Source of the DNA: Mycobacterium spongiae
GTDB taxonomy: Bacteria > Actinomycetota > Actinomycetes > Mycobacteriales > Mycobacteriaceae
Direction of reading: 5' to 3'
DNA: 64,000 bases
Assembly (NCBI RefSeq): GCF_018278905.1
Contig: NZ_CP046600.1
Span: forward strand, 248,001 to 312,000
In this document: positions 19,486 to 30,400 of the stretch, piece by piece
Layout: each line of letters begins with the position of its first letter
Position numbering within the stretch: the first letter of the stretch is position 1
Notes under the pieces: generated by a model
What the model was told of the DNA's origin: nothing
The model's input: the letters and a program-made list of their open reading frames with translations, nothing else
Databases searched by the model: none
Program-made: the position numbers and the translations under genes

Positions 19486-20934
19486 ATGGCGATGCCTCCC
19501 GAGGTGCACTCGGCTCTGTTGAGCGCCGGGCCGGGCCCGGGATCGTTGCTCGCTGCCGCAACGCAATGGCAACAGCTCAGCGATCACTACGGCGCGGCCG
19601 CCGCCGAGTTGACCGGTTTGCTGGCCGAGGTCCAGGCCGACAGCTGGCTGGGGTCGACTGCCACCCAGTACGTGGCCGCTCATGGCCCGTACCTGGCCTG
19701 GCTCGAGCAAACTTCGATCGACAGCGCGGTCGCCGCCACGCAGCACCTCACGACCGCTGCGGCCTACAGCTGCGCCGTCGCCGCCATGCCTACTCTCGCC
19801 GAGCTGGCCGCCAACCACGCCGTTCACGGAGTCCTGACCGCCACCAACTTCTTCGGTATCAACACCATCCCTATCGCCCTCAACGAAGCGGATTACGTCC
19901 GCATGTGGGTTCAAGCCGCCGACGTCATGGCCGGCTACCAGGCCGTGGCCGATGGCGCGATGTCAGCAATACCCCCCACTCAACCGGCGCCGCCCATCCT
20001 TGCGCCGGCTAGCGAAGCTTCCAGTAGCCTGCCGAACGTCGTGGGTTCCATCGCTCAACTCATCGGGGATGTGATGGAATTCATCGCCGACCCGTACAGG
20101 CATTTTTTGGAGTTCTTCCAGCAATTCGGATTCGGCCCCGCCGTTACGGTCGGCCTCGCCCTTATCGCTTTGCAGGTGTACGACTTCTTCTGGTACCCCT
20201 ATTACGCCTCGTATGGCCTGCTGCTGCTCCCCCTTTTCACCCCCGCGTTGAGTGCGCTGAGCGCCCTTGGCTCGCTGGCCTACTTGCCGAAAGAGCCGCC
20301 GGCCGCGCCGCTCGCTGTTCCCGGCGCGTCCAACCCCGGAGGGCACGTGGGCTCAAACCTGGCTGTTGCGGCAACGCCCGCGACGCCGGGAGCCCTCGGT
20401 GGCGGCACACCAACCAGCAACGCCGCGCCGAACACTGCGACCCACGCCGTGGCTGGCGGCGCGACCACCGCATCCGCCATCAGTTACCTGGTACCCCCCT
20501 TGGTGCCGCCCTGCGTGAGCGCTGGCCCCAAGGCGGACGCCACATTGCCAGGCAGGGCCAGCGACCCCATCGCTGCCGCCGTAGCAGCACAACCGACCAC
20601 GGCCTCAGTCCGCCGACGAAGACGCCGCAAGAACAGCGTCGGGACCCGCGGCTACCGGGACGAATTCCTTGACCTCGCCCCAACTATGGACGCCCCAACC
20701 ATGGACGCCTCTACTATGGACGCGACCGACGATGCCGCCGTCGGTTCCGAGCCCGTCCCAGATCCAGCACATTGCCACGGCTCGGGCTCGCTCGGGTTCG
20801 CCGGCGTCGCGCCGAGGGCGACGGGCTCGGCCGCCGGAATCGTCCACATGCCCGCCGAGGGCACAACCACCACGGTCCCGCTGCTCCCGACCACCTGGCC
20901 AACCGACGCCGATGCGACACCTGCGCGCGAATAG
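19486..20934 (+). CDS. PPE1: PPE family protein PPE1 (PPW subfamily)
   Basis: 482 aa from ATG at 19486 ([20 protein letters not shown]). The PPE domain covers about 1-175, including [21 protein letters not shown] membrane-like middle follows ([20 protein letters not shown], then [14 protein letters not shown]), and the C-terminus has SLGFAGVA and [10 protein letters not shown], the PPW-subfamily motifs. It aligns well with Rv0096, which precedes the isonitrile lipopeptide operon in M. tuberculosis, and may help export or import the metallophore (inferred). The strong AAGGAGAGG at 19452-19460 is 25 bases upstream of this ATG, unusually far; the only closer in-frame candidate is a CTG at 19468, so the start is not fully settled. 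Rv0097 starts 200 bases downstream. Confidence 0.93.
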   Translation: MAMPPEVHSALLSAGPGPGSLLAAATQWQQLSDHYGAAAAELTGLLAEVQADSWLGSTATQYVAAHGPYLAWLEQTSIDSAVAATQHLTTAAAYSCAVAAMPTLAELAANHAVHGVLTATNFFGINTIPIALNEADYVRMWVQAADVMAGYQAVADGAMSAIPPTQPAPPILAPASEASSSLPNVVGSIAQLIGDVMEFIADPYRHFLEFFQQFGFGPAVTVGLALIALQVYDFFWYPYYASYGLLLLPLFTPALSALSALGSLAYLPKEPPAAPLAVPGASNPGGHVGSNLAVAATPATPGALGGGTPTSNAAPNTATHAVAGGATTASAISYLVPPLVPPCVSAGPKADATLPGRASDPIAAAVAAQPTTASVRRRRRRKNSVGTRGYRDEFLDLAPTMDAPTMDASTMDATDDAAVGSEPVPDPAHCHGSGSLGFAGVAPRATGSAAGIVHMPAEGTTTTVPLLPTTWPTDADATPARE

Positions 20935-21134
20935 GGGAACTTTTCGTCGCGGTGTCCGACTGCTCCTGTAGTCGCTCCGTCGTGGAGCCGAGACACCCGA
21001 AGTACGACCGAGGAGGTATCACTAGAGGGCCATCGCCGGGAGCGGCTGATGCCGCGTCCCACCCCGAGCGACCGGCATCGATCAGCCGAGAACTTGACGT
21101 AGGTAGCAGAGACTGAACGAGGAGAAGAGAGCCG

Positions 21135-22004
21135 ATGACGCTCAACGTGAAAGGCGAGGGGCTCGGTGCACAGGTCACAGGGGTCGATCCCAAGAACCTG
21201 GATGGAATCACCACGACCGAGATCCGCGAAATCATCTACACCAACAAGCTTGTGGTACTCAAAGACGTCCACCCATCTCCGCAAGAATTTATCCAGCTCG
21301 GAAAGATAGTCGGCCAGATCGTCCCCTACTACGAATCCATGTACCACCATGAGAACCATCCGGAGATCTTCGTTTCCTCCACCGAGGAAGGTCAGGGGGT
21401 TCCGAAGACCGGCGCGTTCTGGCATATCGACTACATGTTCATGCCGGAGCCGTTTGCGTTTTCGATGGTTCTGCCCCTCGCGGTACCCGGGCATGACCGC
21501 GGGACGTACTTCATCGATCTCGCGAGAGTTTGGGAGTCGCTTCCCGCCGCCAAGCAGGATCCGGCGCGCGGGACCTTCAGCACCCATGATCCTCGACGCC
21601 ACATCAAGATCCGACCGCGCGACGTGTACCGGCCCATCGGAGAGGTTTGGGACGAAATCAGCCGGACCACGCCCCCGATAAAGTGGCCAACGATCATCAA
21701 ACACCCGAAGACCGGGCAAGAGATCCTCTACATCTGCGCGACGGGCACCACCAAGATCGAGGACAAGGAAGGCAATCTGGTCGATCCTGCGGTGCTGCAG
21801 GAACTCATGGGTGCCACCGGTCAGCTCGATCCCGAATACAAATCCCCGTTTATCCACACGCAGCACTACGAAGTTGGTGACATCATTTTGTGGGACAACC
21901 GGGTCCTAATGCACCGAGCGAAGCATGGCACCGCGGCGGGCACTCTGACGACCCACCGTTTGACCATGCTGGATGGCCTCCAGACACCGGGATATGCGGT
22001 ATGA
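21135..22004 (+). CDS. Fe(II)/2-oxoglutarate-dependent isonitrile-forming oxidase (Rv0097/ScoE type)
   Basis: 289 aa, ATG at 21135 after GGAGAAGAGAG. It is nearly identical in pattern to M. tuberculosis Rv0097. The HxD iron-binding pair is His97 and Asp99 (GAFWHIDYMF); the distal histidine is probably in VLMHRAKHG near 260, with the 2-oxoglutarate-binding Arg in LTTHRLTM. Characterised homologues (ScoE, Rv0097) oxidatively decarboxylate an N-carboxymethyl-3-amino fatty acid to a 3-isocyano fatty acid. It is the first enzyme gene of a tightly coupled five-gene operon; its TGA overlaps the ATG of fcoT. The earlier taurine dioxygenase-like label reflects only the fold. Confidence 0.95.
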   Translation: MTLNVKGEGLGAQVTGVDPKNLDGITTTEIREIIYTNKLVVLKDVHPSPQEFIQLGKIVGQIVPYYESMYHHENHPEIFVSSTEEGQGVPKTGAFWHIDYMFMPEPFAFSMVLPLAVPGHDRGTYFIDLARVWESLPAAKQDPARGTFSTHDPRRHIKIRPRDVYRPIGEVWDEISRTTPPIKWPTIIKHPKTGQEILYICATGTTKIEDKEGNLVDPAVLQELMGATGQLDPEYKSPFIHTQHYEVGDIILWDNRVLMHRAKHGTAAGTLTTHRLTMLDGLQTPGYAV

Positions 22005-22555
22005 GCCAGACCGATGTGACCCCCTCGGCGCTGTGTGCGGCCGAAGCCCCCGACACGGTTCCGATCGCGGAGGACCTCCTCAGTCGAGTGCTTGAGCCCT
22101 ACTCCTACAAGGGATGTCGCTACCTCACCGACGCAACGTACCGGGCCGCCGCTGATTCCGTGCTGGCATATGGAAACTTCAGCATCACGGAGTCCGTCTA
22201 TATTCGAAGCACCGGGCACTTCAATGCGGTCGAGTTGATCCTGTGTTTCAACCAACTCGCATACAGCGCTTTCGCTCCAGCCATCCTCAACGGGGAGGTT
22301 GCTGCACTCCGGGGCTGGTCGATCGAGGACTATTACCAGCACCAGCTGTCGAGCATGTTCATCAAGTCGGCGTCATCGCGCTTTAGAAGGCCGCTGAATC
22401 CTCAGGGGTTCTCCGCCCGCTTGCTGTGTCATGATCTGCAGGTCGTCGAGAGAACATGGCGCTATCTCAAGGTCCCGTGCGTCATCGAGTTCTGGGACGA
22501 CAACGGCGGCGCAGCGTCCGGTGAGGTCGAGCTCGCAGCCCTTAACATCCCGTAA
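22001..22555 (+). CDS. fcoT: FcoT-type hot-dog enzyme of isonitrile lipopeptide synthesis (Rv0098/ScoD type)
   Basis: 184 aa, ATG at 22001 inside ATGA with the upstream gene's stop. The sequence (SRVLEPYSYKGCRYLTDATY, then VELILCFNQLAYSAF) matches Rv0098, a hot-dog fold protein first described as a long-chain acyl-CoA thioesterase. In the isonitrile pathway the homologue ScoD acts on an alpha,beta-unsaturated acyl thioester, helping add glycine at the beta carbon and release the product. The gene order oxidase-FcoT-FadD10-ACP-Nrp is intact, and the coupling implies one transcript. Confidence 0.93.
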   Translation: MSQTDVTPSALCAAEAPDTVPIAEDLLSRVLEPYSYKGCRYLTDATYRAAADSVLAYGNFSITESVYIRSTGHFNAVELILCFNQLAYSAFAPAILNGEVAALRGWSIEDYYQHQLSSMFIKSASSRFRRPLNPQGFSARLLCHDLQVVERTWRYLKVPCVIEFWDDNGGAASGEVELAALNIP

Positions 22556-22583
22556 ACCGCCAGAAGGAAACCTTTCCACAGTT

Positions 22584-24179
22584 ATGTCACACCTACCGCC
22601 TACCGTGCTCGACCGGGTTCTCGAGCAGGCGCGCCAGCGGCCTGCGGCAATCGCGCTGCGTCGCTGCGACGGCACCGGCGCCGTGCGCTATGGCGACCTC
22701 GTCACCGAAGTGGATCGGCTCGCCGCGACGCTTCGCGCACAGTCGGTTTCCCGTGGCGCGCGGGTACTCGTCATTTCGGACAACGGACCCGAAACGTATC
22801 TGTCAGTGCTGGTCTGCGCGCGGCTCGGGTCGATCGCTGTCATGGCGGACGGCAACCTTCCGTCCGCTACGATTGAGCGTTTCGTTCAGATCACCGATCC
22901 GGCAGCGATTCTCATCGCACCCCGAAGTGGGGTCAAACCCTCTTCACTGCCGGTGTCGATGAGCTCTATCCCGGCCGTCGTTGTTGACCTGGATTCTCCT
23001 ACCAGGGATTCCGTAGATTCGGTCGACATCGACCCGGCATCGAACGCGAACCGGGGCGCGGATGATCCACTGGCGATGATCTTCACCAGCGGAACCACGG
23101 GGGAACCGAAGGCCGTACTGCTGGCCAATCGCACCTTCCTCGCCGTCCCAGATATCTTGCGGGACCAGGGGTTGAACTGGGTCACGTGGGTCGATGGAGA
23201 AACCACCTATTCCCCGCTACCGGCCACGCATATCGGCGGATTGTGGTGGATCCTCACCTGTTTGATGCGCGGTGGGCAGTGCATTACCGGCGGCGAGAAC
23301 ACGCCTTCCCTCACCGAGATTCTCCATACCAACGAGGTCGCGACGACGTGCCTCGTTCCCACTCTTCTTTCAAAACTGGTTTCCGAGCTAAAGTCATCAA
23401 ACCAGACCATTGGGTCGCTGCGACTGGTTGGGTACGGCGGATCGCGGGCCATTGCCGCCGATGTGCGATTCATCGAAGCGACCGGCGCTCGCACCGCGCA
23501 GGTTTACGGTTTGAGCGAGACCGGTTGCACCGCTTTGTGTTTACCGACCGATGATGGCTCGATCGCCAAGATCGAGGCGGGTGCTGTTGGACGTCCCTAC
23601 CCCGGCGTGGAGGTCTATCTCGAGGACACGGACGGCGGCGGACCCACCCAACCAGATGCCGGCGCTTCCGCCTCCTTCGGGACACTGTGGATCAAGTCAC
23701 CGGCAAACATGTTGGGCTATTGGAACAATCCAGCGCGCACCCAAGAGGTTCTGATCGACGGGTGGGTGAACACCGGGGACCTACTAGAGCGTCACGAAGA
23801 CGGCTTCTTCTACATCAAAGGAAGGTCCTCGGAGATGATCATCTCCGGTGGCGTGAACATAGCGCCCGACGAGGTCGATCGCATTGCCGAAGACGTCCCG
23901 GGCGTGCGTGAGGCCGCGTGCTACGAAATTCCCGATGCCGACTTCGGAGCGTTGGTGGGTCTGGCCGTTGTCTCGTCGGCAGACCTCGACGACTCAGAGG
24001 CCCGCGAGCTCAAGCGCACGATTGCGGCTCGTTTTCGGCGTGAGTCGGAGTCGGTGGCGCGACCATCGACCATCATGTTGGTCGCTGACATTCCACGAAC
24101 GCAATCCGGCAAAGTTATGCGGACATCATTGGCAGCAGCGCTCATTAGCGGCAAAACCGGAGCGGTCGTCAGTGACTGA
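22584..24179 (+). CDS. fadD10: Fatty acid-AMP ligase FadD10
   Basis: 531 aa with ATG at 22584 (MSHLPPTVLDRVLEQARQRP); AGAAGG lies about 15 bases upstream, a little far, and the open frame extends further without family similarity. The AMP-binding core is complete: [31 protein letters not shown], and the C-terminal lysine in RTQSGKVMR. FadD10 activates the fatty acid as acyl-AMP and loads it onto the adjacent carrier protein Rv0100 rather than CoA. Its end overlaps the carrier gene by 8 bases. It corresponds to Rv0099 and is specific to the isonitrile lipopeptide operon. Confidence 0.95.
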   Translation: MSHLPPTVLDRVLEQARQRPAAIALRRCDGTGAVRYGDLVTEVDRLAATLRAQSVSRGARVLVISDNGPETYLSVLVCARLGSIAVMADGNLPSATIERFVQITDPAAILIAPRSGVKPSSLPVSMSSIPAVVVDLDSPTRDSVDSVDIDPASNANRGADDPLAMIFTSGTTGEPKAVLLANRTFLAVPDILRDQGLNWVTWVDGETTYSPLPATHIGGLWWILTCLMRGGQCITGGENTPSLTEILHTNEVATTCLVPTLLSKLVSELKSSNQTIGSLRLVGYGGSRAIAADVRFIEATGARTAQVYGLSETGCTALCLPTDDGSIAKIEAGAVGRPYPGVEVYLEDTDGGGPTQPDAGASASFGTLWIKSPANMLGYWNNPARTQEVLIDGWVNTGDLLERHEDGFFYIKGRSSEMIISGGVNIAPDEVDRIAEDVPGVREAACYEIPDADFGALVGLAVVSSADLDDSEARELKRTIAARFRRESESVARPSTIMLVADIPRTQSGKVMRTSLAAALISGKTGAVVSD

Positions 24180-24423
24180 GTCGGCACGCGAACGGATCTT
24201 CGCTGCCGTCTGTGATGTCCTGTACATCGAAGACGCGGATCTCGTTGACGGCGACGACACCGATCTCAGAGACCTTGGACTGGATTCTGTTCGGTTCGTT
24301 CTCGTGATGAAGCACCTCGGTGTCGACCGAGAATCCGAACTGCCATCCCGACTGGCCGAGAACCTCTCGATCGCTGGCTGGGTGCGTGAGTTAGAAGAAT
24401 CCGCGGTGGAAAGATCCGCGTGA
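24172..24423 (+). CDS. Acyl carrier protein of isonitrile lipopeptide synthesis (Rv0100 type)
   Basis: 83 aa from GTG at 24172, overlapping the end of fadD10 by 8 bases; its own TGA overlaps the GTG of nrp (GTGA). The phosphopantetheine site is LGLDSVRF, with the serine near residue 42. The protein carries the fatty acyl chain received from FadD10 through dehydrogenation and isonitrile formation and hands it to Nrp. The acidic, small sequence matches Rv0100 of M. tuberculosis. Confidence 0.93.
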   Translation: MTESARERIFAAVCDVLYIEDADLVDGDDTDLRDLGLDSVRFVLVMKHLGVDRESELPSRLAENLSIAGWVRELEESAVERSA

Positions 24424-27400
24424 CCGCACCGGATTACTCTGCTGTAGAACGAGTTCCGCTAAGCAGATCGCAGCAGAACCTCTACAACGGAGTCCTTCAG
24501 GACGACCACCCCGCGTTGTACCTGATCGGCAAGAGCTACCGGTTCCACCCGGTCGAGCTGACCGAATTCCTGACCGCCGTGGAAGCGACAATTCTCAACA
24601 ACCCCGTGCAATTGTGCGTTCTGGTGGCATCTTCGGCCGGAGGGGACTATCCGGACCTGGTACCGCGGCTGCAGGTCGGCGATATCGTGCGGGTAAGGAC
24701 AGCCGACGAGTTTCCGACGGACCAGACCCGCCGCGGCGGCGGCGAGCTCCAACGCACGTGGTCGGCCGGCATCCTTGCCAAGCCACTGATCCGCTACACC
24801 GTGCGGACCGACGCCAGCCGGCAGGTGGTGGGCCTTGACGTCCATACCCACCACATCCTGCTTGATGGCGGTGCGACAGGGATGATCGAAGCCGATCTGG
24901 CACGGTATCTCGCAGCCGACAGCCCAGCCGAGAGCCCCAGCGTCAGTGCGGGTCTGTTCACGCTGGCGCAAGCACACCGCCGCGAACTGGCCAAGGTAGC
25001 TGAATCCCTTGAGCGCCTCACCGACGTTGTGCAGCGTGAACTCGCCCACGAGGAGTCCGAGGCTCGTCACGGCACCCATGGTCAGTTCGCCGAAACTCCC
25101 GGGAACGCGGCCAGGGGAGTTCTGTGCGAATCAATCGCGATCTCCGGCGAGGTCTATGACTGGATCCAAGACCTTGCGGAAACACGGCAGGTCCCGCTCA
25201 ACGTGCTGGTGGCAGTGGCCGCAGTTGCGGTGGACGCGAGCATCCGGCAAAGCACCGAGAGCATGCTCGTGCACGCCGTCGACAACCGATTCGGAGACCC
25301 GGAGCTCAACGTCGCTACGTGTCTGGTGAATTCAGTTGCGCACTCGGTCCGATTTCCCCCCTTCGCCTCGGTGCGCGACGTCGTCCGGATGCTCGACCGC
25401 GCCTATGTCAAAGCCGTAAGGCGTCGCTGGATTCGCGAAGAACACTACCGCCGAATGTATTTCGCGATCAATCGAACATCTCACGTGGAGGCGTTGACGC
25501 TCAACTACATCCGCGAGCCATGTGCGCCGGGACTCCGCCCTTTCTTGTCGCACGCACCGGTTGCGACGGACGTCGGCCCGGTTGAGGGTATGACCGTGGC
25601 CACCGTGCTGGATGAGGACCAGCGCACCCTGAACCTAGCCATCTGGAACCGCGCGGATGCGCCGGACACGAGGACACGGCCGAGGGTAGCGGAACGGATT
25701 GCTGCGGCTTTGGAAAACATGACGGCGATGTGGGATCAGCCACTCGCGATGATCGTCGACGAATGGTTCGGCATCGACTCGGACGGAGCGCGGTGTCTCG
25801 GAGAGGAAGCGGCCCATACAAACCCGCTAGCGCCCGCGTGGTTTCTGGACTCCGGCGGCGGCGTCCAGAAGTTTCTGGCACGACGGCACAACGTCTATCG
25901 GTGGGTCGCGTGGTTGGCGGAGTACGGCGCCGCACCCGGTGACGTCCTGGTGTTCACCGACGACAACACTGATCGGACCGTCGACCTTCTGATCGCGTGC
26001 CACCTCGCGGGCTGCGGCTACAGTGTCTGCGACGCTGCCGAGGAAGTTGCGTTGCGAATCAACGCAATTGAGACAGCGGGTGACAGCGGGCGAGCGCACG
26101 CGGTCGACGTCGCCACAGCCCAGCTCGCCATGGCGCCCGATGACGAGATCAGCAAGCAGGTCGATCGGCGGCTCGCAGAGGTAGCACACGACGGCCGACT
26201 CGCGACGAAGACCGCGTACATCATGCCGACCTCGGGGACGACCGGCCGGCCCAAGCTGGTCCGAATTACCCATGGGTCGCTCGCCGTTTTCTGTGAGGCG
26301 ATCCCGCACGCCTATGGCTGGGGAACAGCCGACACGGTCCTCCAATGCGCACCACTGACGTCGGACATCAGTGTCGAGGAGATCTTTGGTGCGGCGATCT
26401 GCGGATCCGAGCTGGTCCGATCACCGGCTCTCAAGACAGGCGATCTGGATAAGCTCGTACAAGACTTCCGCACGCAGCAGTCCACGATTGCCGACCTACC
26501 GACCGCCGTGTGGCATCTGTTGTGCGAGGACGGCGAGGCACGTGACCTGATCAGCCGTTCGCGCCTGCGCCAGATCGTGATCGGCGGGGAGGCCATCCGC
26601 TCCGGCGCCGTGGACAAGTGGACCGATTCAGCTCCTTTGCAAAGGATCTCGCTTGTCTCCACCTATGGTCCGACCGAGGCGACAGTTGTCGCCACCCAGG
26701 TCCCGATTGTCGGCGACCGGGAGATCGTTGCGCGCGGTGCTCGGCTCAGACTCGGTCGGCCGATGGTGCCGAATACGGTGTTCATCGCCTTCGGCGAGGT
26801 CGTCATCGTCGGGGATTTGGTTGCCGCCGGCTACCTCGGGATCGACGGCGATGGTTTCGGCGCCATCATCATGCCTGACGGTTCCCACCGACGCGCGTTT
26901 GCCACTGCGGATCGGGTGACGGTTGACGCCGAAGGCTTTCCGGTCTTCTCCGGACGCAAGGACGCCATCGTCAAAGTGTCGGGCAAGCGGGTCGATATCG
27001 CCGACCTGACCACGCGAATCTGTGAGGACCCAGCGATATCCGACGTCCACGTCGAGCTGTACGAGTTTGGTCTCGGACGAAGTCTAGGCGTGTGGTTCGA
27101 GACGCAACGTGCCCGCGCCGACACCGCGGATGCGGCAGTGGAAGCCCGCGTGCGGAGCGTTCTCGCGGGCCAAGGGGTGTCCTCGTTCTTTGTTGTCGGA
27201 GTGCCGCTCATTCCACGCAAGCCCAGCGGGAAGGTCGACAGCGACAAGCTGCGGACGATGCCACAGTATGAGCAGGCCGCGCGAAACCAGGGCGAGCCCG
27301 GCGAGGCAGCGACCGGATTGGCGGCGCTGTGGAGTCGGCTCCTCAGCAGGCCGGTGCACGCGGACTCATCGCTGCTGGATGAGGGGATCGGGTCGTTGGA

Positions 27401-30400
27401 TCTCATCAGAATCCTGCCGGAAACGCGCAAGTATCTGGGGTGGCGCGCGTCGCTTCTGGATCTCATCAGCGCCGATACCGCTGCAGCTCTGACCGATTGC
27501 GCACCGGCACCCGATGCGCCGATGGTTGCCCACGGACTGAGGCCCTTGGTAGCCGGTGAACGACCGGCGGTGATCCCGTTGTCGTTTGCGCAGAGTCGGT
27601 TGTGGTTGCTTGACCAAATGCAGGGGCCCTCTGCGGTCTACAACATGGCGGTGGCGTTGCAGTTGCGTGGGCGCCTTGATACCAAGGCCCTGGTTGCCGC
27701 GCTCGCCGACGTGGTGGACCGGCATGAAAGCTTGCGGACGGTGTTCTCGACAGTAGCGGGGACACCGCAGCAAGTGGTTATCCCAGCACAGCACGCACAG
27801 CTTGACACGGAAACCATCGATGCGACCCAATGGCCGGCCGGCCGGTTGGCCAAGGCCGTCGCCGACGCAGCACGGTACCAATTCAACCTGGAATCTGAGA
27901 TACCCTTGCGGACTTGGATTTTCAGGGTCTCCTCGGGCGAACACGTACTCGTGGCGGTGGCACACCACATAGCTGCCGACGGTTGGTCGGTGGCTCCGCT
28001 CACAGCTGACCTCAGTACCGCCTATGTCGGCCGGTGCGCGGGGCGCGCACCGGAATGGCCGCGATTGCCGGTGCAATACCCCGATTACACGCTATGGCAA
28101 CGAGAAAACCTCGGTGATCTCGACGACAGCCGCAGCCCGATCGCCTTGCAGCTGGCCTATTGGGAAGACGCATTGGCCGGCATGCCGGAACGGTTGCAGC
28201 TGCCTACCGACCGGCCCTATCCACCGTATGCCGATCACCGCGGCGCCACCGTGGCGGTCGACTGGCCAGCATCGCTGCAGCATCGGGTGCGTCGCGTGGC
28301 CCGCGAGCACAATGCGACCAGCTTCATGGTGGTCCAGGCCGCCCTTGCGGTGTTGCTGTCGAAGGTCAGCGGCAACCCCGATGTGGCGGTCGGATTCCCG
28401 ATCGCTGGTCGCACCGATCCGGCGCTGGACAAGCTGGTCGGCTTTTTCGTCAATACGCTAGTCCTGCGGGTCGAGGTGGCCGGCAATCCCAGTTTCGCTG
28501 AGCTGTTGGCTCAGGTGCGAGCACGCAGCTTGGCCGCCTACGAAAATCAAGACGTGCCCTTCGAAGTGCTTGTTGATCGGCTCAGACCCAATAGATCCCT
28601 GACCCATCACCCGCTGATCCAAGTGATGTTGGCCTGGCAGAACACCGCTGCGGCCGAGCTGGATTTGGGTGATCTGACAGCCACGCCGGTACCTATTGAC
28701 ACCGGAACCGCCCGAATGGATGTCGTGGTGTCGTTGGCGGAGCGCTTCACCGACGTTGGCGAGCCCGCCGGGATTGGCGGGGCGGTGGAATTCCGCACCG
28801 ATGTGTTCGACGCGGCCACGATCGAGCAACTGGTCGTGCGATTGCACCGAGTGCTTGCGGCGGCAGCGGCTGACCCCCGACGATCGGTGTCGTCGATCGA
28901 TGTGCTGGATTCCGGTGAGCATGCTCGGTTGGATGAATGGGGCCATCGAGCGGTTGTGAGTTCGCCTGCGGCAGCATCGATGTCGAGGCCGGCGTCGATC
29001 CCGATGGCCTTCGCTGCTCAGGTGGCGCGTGCCCCCGAGGCGGTGGCGCTGTGCTATGCGGACGCGTCGCTGACGTATCGGGAGCTCGATGAGGCGTCGA
29101 ACCGATTGGCTCATCGGTTGACCGGTTACGGGGCGGGGCCGGGTGGGTGCGTGGCCCTGCTGTCGGAGCGGTGCGCGGAGGCGGTCGTGGCGATGCTGGC
29201 GGTGCTCAAGACCGGGGCAGCGTATTTGCCGATCGATCCGGCGCAGCCCGCGTCGCGGGTGGGGTTCATGCTTGATGACGCAGCGCCGGTGGCCGTTGTC
29301 ACCACTGCCGGGCTGCGCTCGCGGCTCGAAGGACACGAGGTGGCGATCGTCGACGTCGAGGATCCCGCCCTGTCGGCGCATCCGGTTACGGCTTTACCCA
29401 TGCCGGTTGCCGAGCTTATTGCCTACATCATCTACACATCGGGTACCACCGGCGAGCCCAAAGGCGTCGCGATCGCCCACCACAATGTCACCGCGCTGTT
29501 CGCCGGCCTGGATACTCGCTTGGCGGCGGCGCAGGTGTGGTCGCAATGTCATTCCTATGCCTTCGATGCGTCGGTGTGGGAGATCTGGGGTGCGCTGTTG
29601 GGTGGCGGGCGACTGGTTATCGTGCCGGAGGCGGTGACGACTTCGCCGAACGATCTGCATTCCCTGCTTCGCGCTGAAGAGGTCAGCGTGCTGACCCAGA
29701 CCCCGGCCGCGGTGGCGATGTTGCCGACACACGGTTTGGAGGCAGTGGCGCTGGTGGTGGCCGGTGAAGAGTGTCCGGCCTCCGTTGTGGATCAGTGGGC
29801 ACCCGGCCGGGAGATGCGGAATGCGTACGGCCCCACCGAAACCACGATCTGTGCCGCGATGAGCACCTCGCTGACGCCGGGTTCGGGGGCGCCGCCCATC
29901 GGTCTACCTGTATCGGGGGCGGCGCTGTTTGTGCTGGATAGGTGGTTGCATCCGGTACCGGCCGGGGTCGTTGGGGAGTTGTATGTAGCGGGTGCCGGAG
30001 TCGGTGTCGGGTATTGGCGTCGAGCGGACTTGACGGCGTCGCGGTTCGTCGCATGCCCGTTCGCCGGCGCAGTGCCAGGGACGCGTATGTATCGCACCGG
30101 GGACCTGGTGTTTTGGGGTGCGGATGGGCAACTGCGGTATGTGGGGCGGGTTGATGAGCAAGTCAAGATCCGCGGCTACCGCATCGAGCTGAGCGAGGTC
30201 CAGACCGCATTGACAGGCTTGGCGGGGGTCGCGCAAGCGGTAGTGATTGCTCGGGAGGATCACCGAGCTGACAGGCGGTTGGTTGGCTACATCACCGAGT
30301 CGGCCCCCGGGTCGGCGGACGCCGCCGCTCTGCGGGCGGAGTTGGCCGAACGACTACCCGCGTACATGGTGCCGGCCGCGGTGGTCGTGATCGCGGCGTT

